Below are positions 1-8,695 of a DNA stretch of 64,000 bases, piece after piece (position 1 is the stretch's first letter; every line of letters starts with the position of its first letter). The notes under the pieces were generated by a model. The model was not told where the DNA came from and did not search any database. It worked only from the letters and a program-made list of their open reading frames with translations. The DNA is taken from assembly GCA_965243805.1 (NCBI GenBank), contig OZ251577.1, positions 124,001 to 188,000 on the forward strand, in the 5' to 3' direction. Origin of the DNA: CATQHQ01 sp965243805 (GTDB lineage Bacteria; Gemmatimonadota; Gemmatimonadetes; Longimicrobiales; Gaopeijiaceae). Made by a program: the position numbers and the translations under genes.

Positions 1-849
1 AGTAGGCTTCGGCACTCGGTCGAGTGCGTTCCCCAGTGCGGCCAGCGAGGAGCCCCCCAAGGAGACGACGTTCGTGCCTCGCGGCACCTGCTCGCCGGGA
101 AGCTCAATGACGCCGTCCCCGTCCTTGTCGGCGATGCCCGGCGTCAGGAAGTTGAGCTGGTTGCCGCTCAGGTCCTTGAGGTCGTAGGTGACGCCGAGCC
201 CTTCCATTCCCGTGCGGTTGACGAACACGATCTTGGCGGCGATGTCCACCTGCGGCGACCGAACGTCCAGCGCCGCGACCAAGCTCTCGACGGCGTCCAG
301 GACCCGAGGGACGTCGGTTACCACCACGGCGTTGGCGGCCTGGGTGACGGACGCCCGCCCTCGGTCGCTCAACAGCGCGGCGATCGGGTCGAGCAGCTCG
401 CCGGCTGCCGCATAGCTGGCCCGAAACGCGCGGGTCTGCAGGGGCAGCACCGTCTCTCGGTCGAAGAGGTTGCGGGCGTCGTCCACGCGGATGATGCCGC
501 TCTCCAGCTCCCGAGCCACGAGGCCGTGGGCTTCCAGCAGGACATGGAACGCCACATCCCAGGGCTGGTCCCGGATCTCGGCGGACACCACTCCCTCCAC
601 GCCGGAGCCGGGCACGATCGACCGTTCGGCGAACTCGGCGAAGGTGAAGAGGACGTCCTGGATCGGGGCGGAGGCGAAGGAGACGGTGACGAGGGGCCGG
701 GCTTCCTGGGCTGGCGGAGCATCCGGGGTTGGCAGGGTGTCCTGGATTGGCGGCGCGTCTTGCGCCAGCAACGTGGCGGGAGTGCCGGCCAGCACTCCGA
801 CAGCACCCAGCACTCCGACCGCTCCCGCGGCACTCATGAGCCGCCTCAC
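1..849 (-). CDS. pilQ: Type IV pilus secretin PilQ (N-terminal part, runs off left edge)
   Basis: Outer-membrane secretin that forms the pore for the type IV pilus. Only the first ~283 codons are in the window. A signal peptide (MRRLMSAAGAVGVL... ending ALLAQ-like) is followed by an STN/AMIN-like short domain (about residues 50-120, VSFASAPIQDVLFTFAEFAE) and a NolW-like repeat (about 130-195, with SVTQAANAVVVTDVPRVLDA), the normal order of a secretin N-terminus; the beta-barrel part lies outside. I chose the GTG at 849 because it overlaps the pilP stop as GTGA, the same coupling used along this operon; an ATG at 837 is the alternative. Last gene of the pilM-N-O-P-Q order, which supports PilQ over a type II secretion GspD. 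Confidence 0.88.
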   Translation of the reverse strand, partial: MRRLMSAAGAVGVLGAVGVLAGTPATLLAQDAPPIQDTLPTPDAPPAQEARPLVTVSFASAPIQDVLFTFAEFAERSIVPGSGVEGVVSAEIRDQPWDVAFHVLLEAHGLVARELESGIIRVDDARNLFDRETVLPLQTRAFRASYAAAGELLDPIAALLSDRGRASVTQAANAVVVTDVPRVLDAVESLVAALDVRSPQVDIAAKIVFVNRTGMEGLGVTYDLKDLSGNQLNFLTPGIADKDGDGVIELPGEQVPRGTNVVSLGGSSLAALGNALDRVPKPT

Positions 850-1412
850 GAACCGTCTCCGGCGGCTCTGCTCGGCGTTGCTCTGCTCGGCGTCCTGCGC
901 GGCAGCGTGAGCTCTGCGAACCGCTCCCGTTGGCCGGGCTCTCGCACCGCCACCACGGCCCGGTCCGCGCCGACCTCCACAACGCGCAAGCTTCCGACCT
1001 GTTCGCCGAGGCGGAGGCGGACCGCGTGCGTGCCAGCACCTGTCGCGCTGTGGCCGGCTCCTCCGCCGGTCGCTGCCAGAAGCACAACGGCACGGGTCGG
1101 GTCGGTGGCCCGGCTCGGGTCGGTGGCGCGGACGATTCCCAGAAGCACTAGGCCCGTTGGTTGGACGGCAGTCGCGGATTCGGTCGGGGGATTGAAGGGG
1201 TTCCGTCCCCGTGACGCAGCGTAGACGAAGAAGTCTCGCTCGAAGGCCAGGGGGCCACGAGGCGTCTGGAGCGGCGGCATAGGGTCCACCTCGGCCGCGC
1301 GTCCGGGCGTCTCCTGTCCCGTGGCAGAGCCGATCCCCGCACCCAGCATCGCTGCAGCAAGCACAGCCGCTGCCAATGGTCTCATGTCGGCCAGCTTCCT
1401 CTCGGTCCTCAT
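846..1412 (-). CDS. pilP: Pilus assembly protein PilP-like
   Basis: 188 residues with an N-terminal hydrophobic signal/anchor (MRPLAAAVLAAAMLGAGIG). The core has FVYAASRGRNPFNPP, close to the PilP signature 'RDPF.P', followed by short beta-strand-like stretches (VLLGIVRATD, AVRLRLGEQVGSLRVVEVG) typical of the PilP/GspC HR domain. PilP is the periplasmic linker between the PilN/PilO inner-membrane complex and PilQ. No lipobox cysteine is evident, so this copy may be anchored by its N-terminal helix. It starts two bases beyond the pilO stop and overlaps pilQ. The order and motif make the assignment good although sequence similarity in PilP is generally low. Confidence 0.82.
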   Translation of the reverse strand: MRTERKLADMRPLAAAVLAAAMLGAGIGSATGQETPGRAAEVDPMPPLQTPRGPLAFERDFFVYAASRGRNPFNPPTESATAVQPTGLVLLGIVRATDPSRATDPTRAVVLLAATGGGAGHSATGAGTHAVRLRLGEQVGSLRVVEVGADRAVVAVREPGQRERFAELTLPRRTPSRATPSRAAGDGS

Positions 1413-1413
1413 C

Positions 1414-2025
1414 TCAGCCTCCTCTTGAGTAGGTACGGATATGGAAGGTGGCCACGACCCGTCCGCCGCTTATGGAGTCGGGGCCGCTTGTGGGGTCGAG
1501 GCCGCTTTCGGGATCGGGCGCCAGTGCGATATCGGGCGCCGGCGCGATGTAGAGGTCCGTGGGGGCGACGAGCCTTTCCAGCGACGCGATCGCGGTCATG
1601 AAGGAGCCCACTTGGTGGTAACCGCCCACGACCTGCAGCTCGTAGCTGCGTCGGCGGTAGAACTCGCCTGGCTCCGGAGGCTCTGGACGCATCGCCGCCA
1701 CGTCCACGCCGGCGCGACGCTCCTCTGCCGAGACGGCCTCCAACAGGGCCGGCACCTCTTCGTCGGCGGGTATCAGCCTCTCCAGCCGAGCGATGTGGTC
1801 TTCGTACAGCCTCAGCCTTCGCTCCAGCGCTTCCGGTCCGTCCGCCGTCGCCGCGTCGGCTTGCCGGTTCTTCTTCTTCAACTCGGCCAGCCGCAGCCTT
1901 GCGGCGTCCGCTTCGCGCTGGGCGGGGGCGTATACGTAGTAGTGGACGGCGTAGGCCGAGCACAGGGCCAGGACCGCCGCGAGGACCGCGTTCCTGCGCC
2001 TCGGCTCCTCGGGCAGGAGCTTCAT
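1414..2025 (-). CDS. pilO: Pilus assembly protein PilO-like
   Basis: 203 residues. It has a short cytoplasmic N-terminus (MKLLPEEPRRR), one transmembrane helix (NAVLAAVLALCSAYAVHYYVY), a coiled-coil (QREADAARLRLAELKKKN...ERRLRLYEDHIARLERLIP) and a ferredoxin-like periplasmic domain with the PilO hallmark YELQVVGGYHQVGSFMTAIA and a later ASLERLV. PilO dimerises with PilN to form the inner-membrane alignment complex. The ATG at 2025 overlaps the pilN stop as ATGA. The acidic, Pro/Asp-rich tail near the C-terminus (APAPDIALAPDPESG) is longer than usual and probably disordered. Confidence 0.87.
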   Translation of the reverse strand: MKLLPEEPRRRNAVLAAVLALCSAYAVHYYVYAPAQREADAARLRLAELKKKNRQADAATADGPEALERRLRLYEDHIARLERLIPADEEVPALLEAVSAEERRAGVDVAAMRPEPPEPGEFYRRRSYELQVVGGYHQVGSFMTAIASLERLVAPTDLYIAPAPDIALAPDPESGLDPTSGPDSISGGRVVATFHIRTYSRGG

Positions 2026-2720
2026 GACGCACCCCCCTCCGGCGGCGACGGGGCTTGGTGGGTCGCCTCCAGCACGAAGTGGTAGACGTCCCGCGTGCCG
2101 CCCGCCCACCCCTCCACACCGAGCTCCAACGCCACCAACTGCACGGCCCCGATCGCCGAGGACGACTCCAAGTCGTTCCAGAAGCGGGAGACGGCGAGGT
2201 TGTCGGTCGCCCTGCCCTCCAAGCGCAGCCGCACGGATCCGTCGGAGGCCGTTTGGCCCAGGTGGACGAGCCACGCCTCCGCCGGCAGCGCGAGAGCAAC
2301 TTCGCTCATGATGCGGGGCCAAGCGTACCTCTGGGCGTCCAGCTCCTCGATGATCGACGCCCTGGCGGCGATGGTCTGCCGGCGTTCCTCCAGCTCCCTC
2401 ATCGTCTCCAGGGTCGCAGTGCGGCGGGCCGAGTCCGCCAGAGCTGCATCCAGAGCCACGGCGGTCCGCGATTCCACCGCGCCAGCGGAGACCACCATGT
2501 ACGCCGCCGCGCCGGCGCAGGTCGCCACCACGACCGCCGACGCCACCACCCATCCGTCGACCCACCAACTGCCGGGCACCCTGCCGCGCAGGCGCAGAAG
2601 CGTACCGATCGGCCCACCCCGACTCGGTCGAGACGCCCTCGACCCGTGGCCTGTGGGGATCGATCCCGAAGTCTTGGGCCGACCCTTCTTGCCTGATTTG
2701 AGGAGGTCTACTTCGATCAT
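2022..2720 (-). CDS. pilN: Pilus assembly protein PilN-like
   Basis: 232 residues. The start MIEVDLLKSG resembles the conserved PilN N-terminus 'INLLP' that docks into PilM. A basic linker of ~50 residues precedes the membrane helix (WVVASAVVVATCAGAAAYMVV), then a coiled-coil (about residues 80-125) and a periplasmic domain containing WPRIMSEVALALPAEAWL, a stretch typical of PilN. It is preceded by AGGAG-type Shine-Dalgarno sequence a few bases upstream. The extended Arg/Gly/Ser-rich linker between the PilM-binding segment and the membrane helix is longer than in model PilN proteins. Confidence 0.87.
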   Translation of the reverse strand: MIEVDLLKSGKKGRPKTSGSIPTGHGSRASRPSRGGPIGTLLRLRGRVPGSWWVDGWVVASAVVVATCAGAAAYMVVSAGAVESRTAVALDAALADSARRTATLETMRELEERRQTIAARASIIEELDAQRYAWPRIMSEVALALPAEAWLVHLGQTASDGSVRLRLEGRATDNLAVSRFWNDLESSSAIGAVQLVALELGVEGWAGGTRDVYHFVLEATHQAPSPPEGGAS

Positions 2721-2741
2721 GCGTTTACTCCTTCGTGGGGG

Positions 2742-3737
2742 TTACGGGGTACGCAGGGCAAGTCCCAGCGCGAGCATGAGCATCGGTGCCGCGTCCAGGG
2801 AGACTCCAAGGCAGCGCGCGCCGGACCGCATGGGCACTCGTTCAAAGGGGTTGGCCAGGCGGGTCTCGACGCCGACGCGCTGCGCCAAGCTCTCGGCGAG
2901 CCCCGGCACGCACGCTCCGCTTCCGCTCAGGAACACCCTGCCCAGCCCCGTGGGCGAGCGTCGGGCGGCGAGGAACGACGAGGTCCGGCCGACTGCGTCC
3001 GCCAGCTTCGCCGCGGCCTCTTCCATCGCCGAGTCCGGGTCGCCGACCAGCGGAGAAGCGTCGCCGTCGGAGGCGGCCGGCCCGCCGACGCCGACGGGGA
3101 GGTCCCGGGTCACGAGGGGCGCGTTGCCTTCCAGCACGTTCACGGTGGCGCTGTCGCAGCGGATGTTCACCAGCGCGACGGTTCCCTCGCCGCTCCGGCC
3201 GTAGTTGCACGTGAAGGCGTTGTGGAGGGCGAGCGTCTCCACATCCATCAGCACCGGGTTCAGTCCTGCGGCAGCCACTGCCTCCACCTTGGCGGCGACC
3301 GCGTCCTTCTTGGCGGCCACGAGAAGCACCTCGATCCGGTCACCGCTCCCGGCGGGACTCAGCACGTGGTAGTCCACCTCCACGCTCTCCAAGTCGAAGG
3401 GGATGTGGCGCTCCGCCAGCTCGCGGACGGCGCTCCGCAGGACGGCACCCTTCGCCCGCTCCACTTCGGCCTTCTTGACGAAGACATCGTGGCCGCCCAT
3501 CGCCAGCGCCACCTCCGCTCCAGATGCGCCGGCCCGGAGGACGAGCCCTCGCACCGCTTCGGTCACCAGATCGGGGTCCGCGATCTCGCCGTCGACCACG
3601 GCGCCGGCGGGCACTCTGCTCGCGGCCACGCCCACCACTTCCGGTTGCGCACCTCCATGGTCGACCTCCACCAACTTGGCCCAGGCGCTGCCCACCTCGA
3701 GGCCCAGGGTTGTCTTCCTCCGCCCGAAGAAGCCCAT
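2742..3737 (-). CDS. pilM: Type IV pilus assembly ATPase-like PilM
   Basis: 331 residues of actin/FtsA-like fold. It begins MGFFGRRKTTLGLEVGSAWAKLVEVD, the phosphate-1 type motif of PilM, has KAEVERAKGAVLRSAVRELAERHIPFDLESVEVDYHVL (PilM signature region), a mid-protein VALVNIRCDSATVNVLEG and a C-terminal VFLSGSGACVPGLAESLAQRVGV that forms the second nucleotide-binding lobe. PilM is cytoplasmic and binds the PilN N-terminus. The ATG at 3737 is selected because the homology begins there and the preceding prepilin gene stops at 3743. Confidence 0.92.
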   Translation of the reverse strand: MGFFGRRKTTLGLEVGSAWAKLVEVDHGGAQPEVVGVAASRVPAGAVVDGEIADPDLVTEAVRGLVLRAGASGAEVALAMGGHDVFVKKAEVERAKGAVLRSAVRELAERHIPFDLESVEVDYHVLSPAGSGDRIEVLLVAAKKDAVAAKVEAVAAAGLNPVLMDVETLALHNAFTCNYGRSGEGTVALVNIRCDSATVNVLEGNAPLVTRDLPVGVGGPAASDGDASPLVGDPDSAMEEAAAKLADAVGRTSSFLAARRSPTGLGRVFLSGSGACVPGLAESLAQRVGVETRLANPFERVPMRSGARCLGVSLDAAPMLMLALGLALRTP

Positions 3738-3742
3738 AGGCG

Positions 3743-4778
3743 CTACGCCCCCGGAGCCACGAACGGCGCCGCCCAGGATGAACCCGAGATCGGGATCGGG
3801 CGGACAAGAGAGCGGGCCGACTCCAGGCCCCGCACGGCAGCGCACGCCGAACCGTCCACCACGGCGCCGTCCGCCAGCGTCAGCCTTCCCCCGCCGCGCA
3901 TCAGCCCGGTCACGGTCGCCGACCCCTGCACGTCCACGTTGCCGGACGCCACCACCAGGCCGGTCCACGACGATCCAGACGCAAGCACGACGCTCCCCTG
4001 CACCGCAAGCACGCCGCGTCCCTGCCCCGTCACCTCCACGTTGCCGCCGCCCGTCACCAGCCCGTGCCAGCAGTCGGTGCACGCCGTCTCCAGCGGCAAC
4101 CGCTTGTCGGCCGCCCGACGGAGCGCGGCGCCCCGCAGAAGCCCGATCCGCGGCTCCACGCCCGCGCCGTTCACCGAGTCTGGCGACGTGTCGTCCCATT
4201 CCACTGGACCAGGAAGCGGGCCCGTGACCGGGAAGGACGCGCCCGCAAACGCGTCGGCCAGCACAGTGCGTGAGCCGCACGCCTCCACGCCGGGCCGCGC
4301 CGCCAGCAGGCGGTTCGCCAGCACCTGGGCGCCTGCCCCGACCTGCGTCGCCGCCCCCTCCACCACGGCCCGGTGGCCCGCCACGCGCGTCTCCGGGTCG
4401 AGCCACCACGTCGGGCGGAACTCCCGGAAGGCGACGCCGGCTTCCGTGGAGGCCTCGCCGACCAACAGGTGATGCTCCGAGGTGATCCGCACGGCCAGCA
4501 CTCGCCACGTGCCGCCGTCGCCGAAGTCGCCCGACGCCAACTCCACGACCGAGCCGTTCGCCGACGCCGACGACGCTCCGGTGGTCCCGGCCAGCGTCGC
4601 CTCCAGCTCGGCGCGTGCCGCCGCCCGGGCCGCCAGCACCTGTCCCGCCGCGGCGGCGGAGCGCAGCTGGCCCACGGCGGCGGCAACGGCCGCCGAGGCG
4701 ATCCCCGCCAACACCAGCAGAGCCAGTACGACCATGGCCAGGGCGAATCCCTCCTGGCCGCGTGCGTGGGGAATCATC
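3743..4778 (-). CDS. PilX-like minor pilin / pilus assembly protein
   Basis: 344 residues. The N-terminus MIPHARGQEGFALAMVVLALLVLAGIASA has a class III-like signal (GQEG then F at +1) and one hydrophobic helix, as in PilX/GspK-type pseudopilins. There is no Glu at +5. A large beta-rich C-terminal region follows, including repeated strands of polyglycine/valine character (VEVTGQGRGVLAVQGSVVLASGSSWTGL...VDVQGSATVTGLM) that look like a bactofilin-like or right-handed beta-helix segment. Its place in the operon, after three other minor pilins and before pilM, supports a minor pilin at the pilus tip. ATG at 4778 overlaps the preceding stop. Confidence 0.72.
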
Positions 4779-5541
4779 GGCGCCCCCATGCCGTCCAGCG
4801 CCGCCGCGCCACCCCCATGTCCGCCCCTACATCCGCCCCCGCGTCCTGCCCCGGGACCCCCAGGTAGGCTTCCACCCGGTCTGCGCCGCTGGAGAAGCCG
4901 GCCGAGTCCCCCGCCAGCGCGGTGCTCGTCAGCGGCTCCCACCGAGTTCTCTGCCGGTACCGGAACGCGCCGCCGGAGAAGCGGTACGCGCCCCGCTCGA
5001 AGTACAGCCCCACCACCGCACCCGAAGGCTCCGGGTCCAGATGCCAGACTTCCGCCGAGAACCCCGACAGATCGGGACAGTCGAGGTTGCGACCACTCGA
5101 CCTGCGCACCAGCGCGACGGGCCGCCATGCGCCGTCGGTGGTCAGCACCAGCACCGAGTCCTTGTCCGGGTTGGGGTTCCGGTGCCCAGACACCGCGACG
5201 CCCCATCCCGCCGGCGGCTGGACAGAACAACCGACCCCCAGGCCGCGAAAGGCCCTCAGGCGCACCTCGCCGTCCGCCACCTCCCAGTCGAGTCCGGCCT
5301 TCCCGTTCCTCGCCTCCGACGCCAAGACGTGACGCACCAGCCGCGCTTCGTCCAGCGCCCGGGCCCGGTCCACCACTCGGGCCGATACGGCACCCTGAGT
5401 CGCCGTCGCCCACCAGGCGGTCTGCACCGCCAGGAGCACGAGTGTGCCTGCAACGACGGCCTCCGCCAGGAGAAAGCCGCCCCGACGACGCCGTGCGGTG
5501 AGCTCCGCCAAGGACCCGGGCCTCCCGAGCCCGCCGCTCAT
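4774..5541 (-). CDS. PilW/GspJ-like minor prepilin
   Basis: 255 residues. A prepilin-type N-terminus is visible: ARRRRGGFLLAEAVVAGTLVLLAVQTAWW, with basic leader, Gly, then Phe at +1 and Glu at +5, then a single hydrophobic helix. The rest is a globular domain with four cysteines in total including VGCSVQPP and NLDCPDLSG. Minor pilins of this size prime pilus assembly. The ATG at 5541 is just upstream of this leader, overlapping the stop of the preceding gene. Assigning PilW rather than GspJ rests on the pil-operon setting. Confidence 0.75.
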   Translation of the reverse strand: MSGGLGRPGSLAELTARRRRGGFLLAEAVVAGTLVLLAVQTAWWATATQGAVSARVVDRARALDEARLVRHVLASEARNGKAGLDWEVADGEVRLRAFRGLGVGCSVQPPAGWGVAVSGHRNPNPDKDSVLVLTTDGAWRPVALVRRSSGRNLDCPDLSGFSAEVWHLDPEPSGAVVGLYFERGAYRFSGGAFRYRQRTRWEPLTSTALAGDSAGFSSGADRVEAYLGVPGQDAGADVGADMGVARRRWTAWGRR

Positions 5542-5897
5542 GGAACCGTTCTCCCCGAATCGGCGGGCAGAGCAAGCTCGACCTGGACCGGCGAAGGAAG
5601 CGCACGATGCTCCACCCGGACCCACCCGATCGACCCCGCCGCAGCGACCTCCCACGAGAGCTCGCCCCACTCCAGGGTTCGCCGCCCCGCTCCGACGCCC
5701 CCGCCCTGTCCGGCGCGGTGCTCCGCCGTCGCCGAGTCCACGAAGCTCTCCAGCACGGCGTGGGCGTCGTCGAGGGCTCGGGCCCGGGCGAGCGCTTGGG
5801 CGGCCGCAGCCGTCAGGCCCGCCACCGCGGCCACCCCCACGCCCAGCACCGCCAACGCCACCACCGCCTCCACCAAGGACGCGCCGGCGCGGCTCAT
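5538..5897 (-). CDS. PilV/GspI-like minor prepilin
   Basis: 119 residues with the prepilin N-terminus MSRAGASLVEAVVALAVLGVGVAAVAGL. The cleavage would fall after Gly5, giving Ala at +1 and Glu at +5. It is small with a helical spine extension (AQALARARALDDAHAVLESFVDSATAEH) and a short C-terminal beta region. ATG at 5897 overlaps the stop of the fimT-like gene as ATGA, so the gene is translationally coupled in the minor pilin block. Confidence 0.75.
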   Translation of the reverse strand: MSRAGASLVEAVVALAVLGVGVAAVAGLTAAAAQALARARALDDAHAVLESFVDSATAEHRAGQGGGVGAGRRTLEWGELSWEVAAAGSIGWVRVEHRALPSPVQVELALPADSGRTVP

Positions 5898-6325
5898 CGC
5901 CGAGTCACGCGACCGAGGGACGAGACCACCAGCGACCGCTCGCTGTCGCCCAGATGAAAGCGCAGCGTCTGGCTCGACACCATCCCCAGGCCCATCGGAC
6001 CGTAGCGCAGACGGGTCGAGCTTCGCCCCCGCGACAGCGTCAGGGAGACGCCCTCTGCGCCGAAGCGCGTGACCGCCACCGTGTCTCCAGCCGCCGACAG
6101 CACTAGGCCCGCAGCGGGTTCCGCCGTCAGCTCCACCACCGCGCCACCCGTGCTCACCGCCGTCCAGCGGGCCCGAGCAAAGAGCCGGGCGGCCTCTTCC
6201 TGGGCGTGGCGAAGCCGGAACCCGGTCCGCAACTTGGCCACGGAGCCGACCATCGGAGGCGTCAGGACGGCCACGCAGGCCAGCACCACCACCAGCTCCG
6301 CCGCCGAGAAGCCCGCCCTCGTCAC
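5894..6325 (-). CDS. FimT/GspH-like minor prepilin
   Basis: About 143 residues. The N-terminus VTRAGFSAAELVVVLACVAVLTPPMVG is a prepilin signal with Gly|Phe cleavage and Glu at +5, followed by LRHAQEEAARLFARARWTAVSTGGAVVEL, the typical FimT/GspH continuation. A second beta-strand rich half ends with SLGRVTRR. I prefer the GTG at 6325 because it forms a GTGA overlap with the pilA stop, the pattern used elsewhere here; an ATG three codons upstream (6334) is possible. Confidence 0.78.
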   Translation of the reverse strand: MTRAGFSAAELVVVLACVAVLTPPMVGSVAKLRTGFRLRHAQEEAARLFARARWTAVSTGGAVVELTAEPAAGLVLSAAGDTVAVTRFGAEGVSLTLSRGRSSTRLRYGPMGLGMVSSQTLRFHLGDSERSLVVSSLGRVTRR

Positions 6326-6720
6326 CCCGTGCATTCGACAACTCCGGGGTTGTCGGCGGTCAGGCTGCCCACGGTCGGCTTGTCGTCCACCTCGCCCGAG
6401 TAGGTGACGCACCCTTCGTCGTCGTCCAGGGCCTCGTGGGTTGCGGTGGCCGACCAGCCCGTCGCGGTGCCCGTCGGCGTCACCGTCACGCCCTCCGACT
6501 CCACGAAGTCCAGCTCCGCCAGGGTAGAGGCGTACTCGTAGTTGTCGGCGTAGTGGAGCTCTTGCTGGACCGCCAGGTTCTTCAGGTCCGACTGAACGGC
6601 CGCGTAGTAGGCTCGCTCTCGGGCGCTGGAGAACTGAGGCACGGCGATCGCGGTGAGGACGCCCACGATCACCAGGACGATCAGGAGTTCGATGAGCGTA
6701 AATCCTTGACGACACTGCAT
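6322..6720 (-). CDS. pilA: Major type IV pilin PilA-like
   Basis: 132 residues. Classic type IVa prepilin start MQCRQGFTLIELLIVLVIVG: Gly before the cleaved bond, Phe at +1 (N-methylated in the mature pilin), Glu at +5. The spine continues PQFSSARERAYYAAVQSDLKNLAVQQELHY, common to pilins of Gemmatimonadota/Deltaproteobacteria. A C-terminal Cys pair (GCVTYSGEV... VVECTG) would close the D-region loop. A strong AGGAGG Shine-Dalgarno sits seven bases before the ATG. First gene of the operon that continues through the minor pilins to pilQ. Confidence 0.92.
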   Translation of the reverse strand: MQCRQGFTLIELLIVLVIVGVLTAIAVPQFSSARERAYYAAVQSDLKNLAVQQELHYADNYEYASTLAELDFVESEGVTVTPTGTATGWSATATHEALDDDEGCVTYSGEVDDKPTVGSLTADNPGVVECTG

Positions 6721-6930
6721 TTCCAGCCTCCTATCTTAAGGAGTGGCTTAGGTAGGCTCCGACCGACCGCGGAACCGGTTCGCTGCCAGCCGCGACCGGG
6801 ACGAAGCGCGAGACACCCCCAGTATGTCGCCTTGCTTGGGACATTGGGATGACTGGATGGGACTAATTTTTTTTCGTTCGACCCGGCCCCTGGTTTTTCG
6901 TCGAAGCACCCCGTCGAGGCGCCCCCGGAT
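6721..6930. promoter_or_regulatory. Intergenic region upstream of pilA, with an 18-bp repeat
   Basis: 210 bases between the GT2 gene and pilA, both on the minus strand. It must hold the pilA promoter, but I could not make out a convincing -10/-35 or sigma-54 box. It carries a run of eight T followed by CG, and the repeat CTGGATGGGACTAATTTT at 6853-6870, found again in identical form at 46853-46870 overlapping the end of the SprA-like gene. In both places the repeat lies at the 3' side of a minus-strand gene. Confidence 0.5.
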
Positions 6931-7746
6931 CTACTCGGTCGAGGCGTCCCTCTGGGGGGCCGGCCGATCGTCGAGGGACGGCGGGTCGTCACGCCGCCGG
7001 ATCGGCCTGCCGTCCCATATGGGCGGCTTCGGTCCCAGGAGGTGGGAGCGCACGATGTGCCAGATCGCCGCGACGCCGTCCTTCCAACCAATCTTCTTGC
7101 CTTCGGCGTAGGTGCGCCCGGCGTAGGCTATGGGAACCTCCCAGACGCGGGCGCGAGACTGGGCGAGGCGAGCCGTGATCTCGGGTTCGATCCCGAAGCG
7201 GTTGGCCCTCAGGTGCAACGTCTGGAGAAGCTCGGTGCGCACGACCTTGTAGCAGGTCTCCATGTCGGTGAGGTTCAGGTTCGTGAAGAGGTTGCTGACC
7301 AGCGTCAGAAACTTGTTCCCCAGTTGGTGCCAGAAGTAGAGCACCCTGTGCGCGCCTCCCAGGAAGCGCGACCCGTACACCGCGTCGGCCTCGCCAGTGG
7401 CGATGGGCACTATCAGCGTGGGGATCTCGGCGGGGTCGTACTCCAGGTCAGCGTCCTGCACCACCACCACGTCTCCGCGCGCTTGGGCGAAGCCGGTTCG
7501 CAGCGCCGCTCCCTTGCCTCGGTTCCGGTCGTGGAGGAGCAGCTGATCCACCAAGCCCTCGTCCCGGAGGCGGCCCAACAGCTCTCGGGTGCCGTCGGTG
7601 GAGCCGTCGTCCACCACGATCACCTCCTTGGTCAGCGGCACTGCGGCCACGCGTCGCAGCAGGCGCTCGGCCGTGGCGACCTCGTTGTAGGCCGGCACCA
7701 CGATGGAAACGACGAGTCGCACCCCGCCCTTGGAGACGTCGTTCAC
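6931..7746 (-). CDS. Family 2 glycosyltransferase (dolichyl/polyprenyl-phosphate mannosyltransferase type)
   Basis: 271 residues, GT-A fold. Motifs in order: VSIVVPAYNEVATAERLL, VIVVDDGSTDGTRELL, NRGKGAALRTGFAQARGDVVVVQDADLEYDPAEI (the DAD metal motif), YGSRFLGG and TDMETCYKVVRTELLQ, which is characteristic of DPM1-like enzymes that load a sugar from a nucleotide donor onto polyprenyl phosphate. There is no C-terminal membrane domain, so it is cytoplasmic or peripheral. Such enzymes make the lipid-linked donor used by GT39-type transferases, two of which occur at 22.5 and 28.7 kb; the link is an inference. A hydrophilic Asp/Arg/Pro-rich tail ends the protein. Confidence 0.88.
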   Translation of the reverse strand: MNDVSKGGVRLVVSIVVPAYNEVATAERLLRRVAAVPLTKEVIVVDDGSTDGTRELLGRLRDEGLVDQLLLHDRNRGKGAALRTGFAQARGDVVVVQDADLEYDPAEIPTLIVPIATGEADAVYGSRFLGGAHRVLYFWHQLGNKFLTLVSNLFTNLNLTDMETCYKVVRTELLQTLHLRANRFGIEPEITARLAQSRARVWEVPIAYAGRTYAEGKKIGWKDGVAAIWHIVRSHLLGPKPPIWDGRPIRRRDDPPSLDDRPAPQRDASTE

Positions 7747-7768
7747 CGCCTCCCCCCTGGAACTCGTG

Positions 7769-8548
7769 CTACCGGGTGGGGCCGGAGGAGACCGGCACGT
7801 TCAGGAACTCCCCTGGGTAGATGTCCCCGTTCCGAAGGTTGTTCACCGATTTCAGCACGCCAACGGTGGTGTCGTGGGCGCGGGCGATCTTCCAAAGGCT
7901 GTCGCCTTGGCGGACTCGGTACCGCGTCACGGAGGGAGCCGGAGCCGCGTCGGCCACGCGAACCTTCGCCTTCGCTTCAAGCGCCGCCACGTACTTCTGG
8001 TACGGGTTCGGATAGACGGCGATATGGTAGTGGGGGGGCCGCCGCTCCCTGGTGGCTTCGAGCACTCCCGCCCCTTCCAGGCTCAGTAGCACGCGCTCGA
8101 GCCAGCGACGGCACGCCGGCGAGTTGCTCCTGCGCAGGTCCACCGACATGCCCGTCGGATGCACCGAACGACTCGACGCATTGGCAGGCTGCCGGGTCGC
8201 GGGACGGGTCAGGCTGGTCACCACCAGCTCCTCGCCGCAGGCGCTCCGGTACTGGCTGGACAGCCGTTCGACGAACGTCTTCACCTCTGGACGTGCGTAG
8301 GGGTACCTCACGTTGTGGATCCGGTAGTCCGCGTTGCCCCGGAGCCGGACCAGCAACCCCAACTCCACGAAGCGCTGGACGTCTGCCGGCGTGTTCATGC
8401 GGGTGAAGTCGTGGAGGTCGGCCTGTCGGTTCTGCGCGTTCATCGACGCTCGGCTGCCCCGGAGGCTCTGGGCCTGGCCGGCGACCGGCACCGACGCAAC
8501 CAGGAGTGCCGTCGAGAAGATCACGATCCGAAGCCCGCTCCGCGTCAT
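7769..8548 (-). CDS. DUF5715/M15-like protein with C-terminal LysM domain
   Basis: 260 residues. A Sec signal peptide (MTRSGLRIVIFSTALLVASVPVAGQAQ) precedes a domain with the LAS metallopeptidase pattern: SVHPTGMSVDL (His and Asp zinc ligands) and later RPPHYHIAVYPNPY (third His). A LysM repeat closes the protein (TRYRVRQGDSLWKIARAHDT...LKSVNNLRNGDIYPGEFLNVP), so it is secreted to the cell wall and probably trims peptide stems, a D,D- or L,D-carboxypeptidase-like activity; the exact bond is not known. ATG at 8548 has an AAGGAGCG Shine-Dalgarno. Confidence 0.8.
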   Translation of the reverse strand: MTRSGLRIVIFSTALLVASVPVAGQAQSLRGSRASMNAQNRQADLHDFTRMNTPADVQRFVELGLLVRLRGNADYRIHNVRYPYARPEVKTFVERLSSQYRSACGEELVVTSLTRPATRQPANASSRSVHPTGMSVDLRRSNSPACRRWLERVLLSLEGAGVLEATRERRPPHYHIAVYPNPYQKYVAALEAKAKVRVADAAPAPSVTRYRVRQGDSLWKIARAHDTTVGVLKSVNNLRNGDIYPGEFLNVPVSSGPTR

Positions 8549-8695
8549 TGTGCGCTCCTTGTTGGATGAGGCCCGGCCTCCCCGGGCCCGTCCCTCAGAA
8601 ACATATGTTTTTTCCGCCCTCAATGCAAGTGATTTCGTCAGCGAGATGCCCTGCTTTCATCAGCGAGCCGCCCTGCCCCGCGAGCCACCCCGACT